Shown: piece after piece, positions 63,350 to 64,000 of the stretch
How the letters are laid out: every line of letters starts with the position of its first letter
Numbering within the stretch: the stretch's first letter is position 1
Position numbers and translations under genes: made by a program
Source: Cytobacillus oceanisediminis
Lineage (GTDB): Bacteria; Bacillota; Bacilli; Bacillales; Cytobacillaceae
Direction of reading: 5' to 3'
Assembly: GCF_007830235.1 (NCBI RefSeq)
Contig: NZ_VLKI01000014.1
Span: 59,453 to 123,452 of the forward strand
DNA length: 64,000 bases
Notes under the pieces: model-generated
Seen by the model: only the letters and a program-made list of their open reading frames with translations
The model's database searches: none
What the model was told of the DNA's origin: nothing

Positions 63350-63424
63350 TGGCTCCGCAGGCAGGATTCGAACCTGCGACCGTTCGGTTAACAGCCGAAT
63401 GCTCTACCACTGAGCTACTGCGGA
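63350..63424 (-). tRNA. tRNA-Asn (GTT)
   Basis: Minus strand: TCCGCAGTAGCTCAGTGG start, anticodon GTT in GGCTGTTAACC, encoded CCA. Confidence 0.97.
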
Positions 63425-63443
63425 ATAGTGGTATAATGAAACA

Positions 63444-63561
<118 letters not shown>

Positions 63562-63687
63562 TATTTTTCAAAGACAAGTATTATTATACCGTCTTTTTAA
63601 GATTTTTCAAGAGGAAATTTCAAATTTTCGTTCCCTCAAAACTAGATAATGCATGAAGAAGCATTTGCCGAGTATTCACCAATGACT

Positions 63688-63729
63688 TGTCTAGCTTCGG
63701 CTCCTGTGAACAGCCGCCTCCGCTTTTCG
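63688..63729 (-). repeat. Shortened dispersed element in the 23S-5S spacer
   Basis: The minus strand begins CGAAAAGCGGAGGCGGCTG and ends AGGAGCCGAAGCTAGACA, the same two ends as the 121-bp element at 21308-21428, but only 42 bp long. Confidence 0.65.
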
Positions 63730-63734
63730 TTTTT

Positions 63735-64000
<266 letters not shown>

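Overview
The window reads as chromosome from a low-GC, spore-forming member of the Bacillaceae (Bacillus/Cytobacillus/Mesobacillus type). Supporting signs are gene order shared with Bacillus subtilis (dppABCDE-ykfABCD, yclNOPQ, sigW-rsiW-cdaA-cdaR-glmM-glmS, mleA/mleN), strong GGAGG ribosome binding sites, frequent TTG/GTG starts, a Spo0E-type gene, an arginine T-box, a glmS ribozyme, and recognisable PerR, Fur, FapR, NrdR, CodY, sigma-B and sigma-W sites. No transposase, integrase, phage gene or CRISPR array was found. The species cannot be named from the sequence alone.

Layout. 1-11.5 kb: housekeeping and small stress genes (SEDS protein RodA, T-box-argS, TauE, a VTT-family membrane protein, PerR-boxed dps, a DMT transporter, an FMN-binding oxidoreductase, a repeated-TM channel-like protein, YqcI/YcgG). 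11.7-16.2 kb: a Fur-boxed siderophore importer (yclNOPQ) downstream of a MarR regulator with a palindromic operator. 16.3-27.1 kb: one long minus-strand peptide import and murein-peptide recycling cluster, dppABCDE-ykfABCD, driven by a CodY-type promoter and ending in an extra cytosolic class A beta-lactamase-like gene. 27-37 kb: DUF3870, an AlaX editing protein, a sigma-B-type stress protein, a split MMPL/RND exporter with its TetR regulator, an MFS exporter and an Asp/Glu racemase-family gene.

37-52.5 kb is a decay zone. Intact genes (nrdD-nrdG with twin NrdR boxes, mleA-mleN, a FapR-boxed fabH) are mixed with broken ones: swrC, aspA, a DJ-1/PfpI remnant, a GNAT gene, two small unknown genes, and an ECF41 sigma factor/FAD oxidoreductase pair. 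That pair sits behind a match to the ECF41 promoter, and each gene carries a single-base frameshift.

52.8-61.8 kb: the cell-envelope block sigW-rsiW-cdaA-cdaR-glmM-glmS, with the glmS ribozyme, followed upstream by a short Spo0E-family gene and arginase. 62.3-64 kb: ten tRNA genes, 5S rRNA and the 3' end of 23S rRNA, all on the minus strand.

Intergenic DNA carries two kinds of unexplained structure. The first is six degenerate tandem arrays, each with its own core sequence but all with a 20-21 bp period (two helical turns). The second is dispersed, GC-rich, imperfectly palindromic elements; a shortened version of one lies inside the 23S-5S spacer. The ECF41 pair and the 20-21 bp arrays are the most promising leads.
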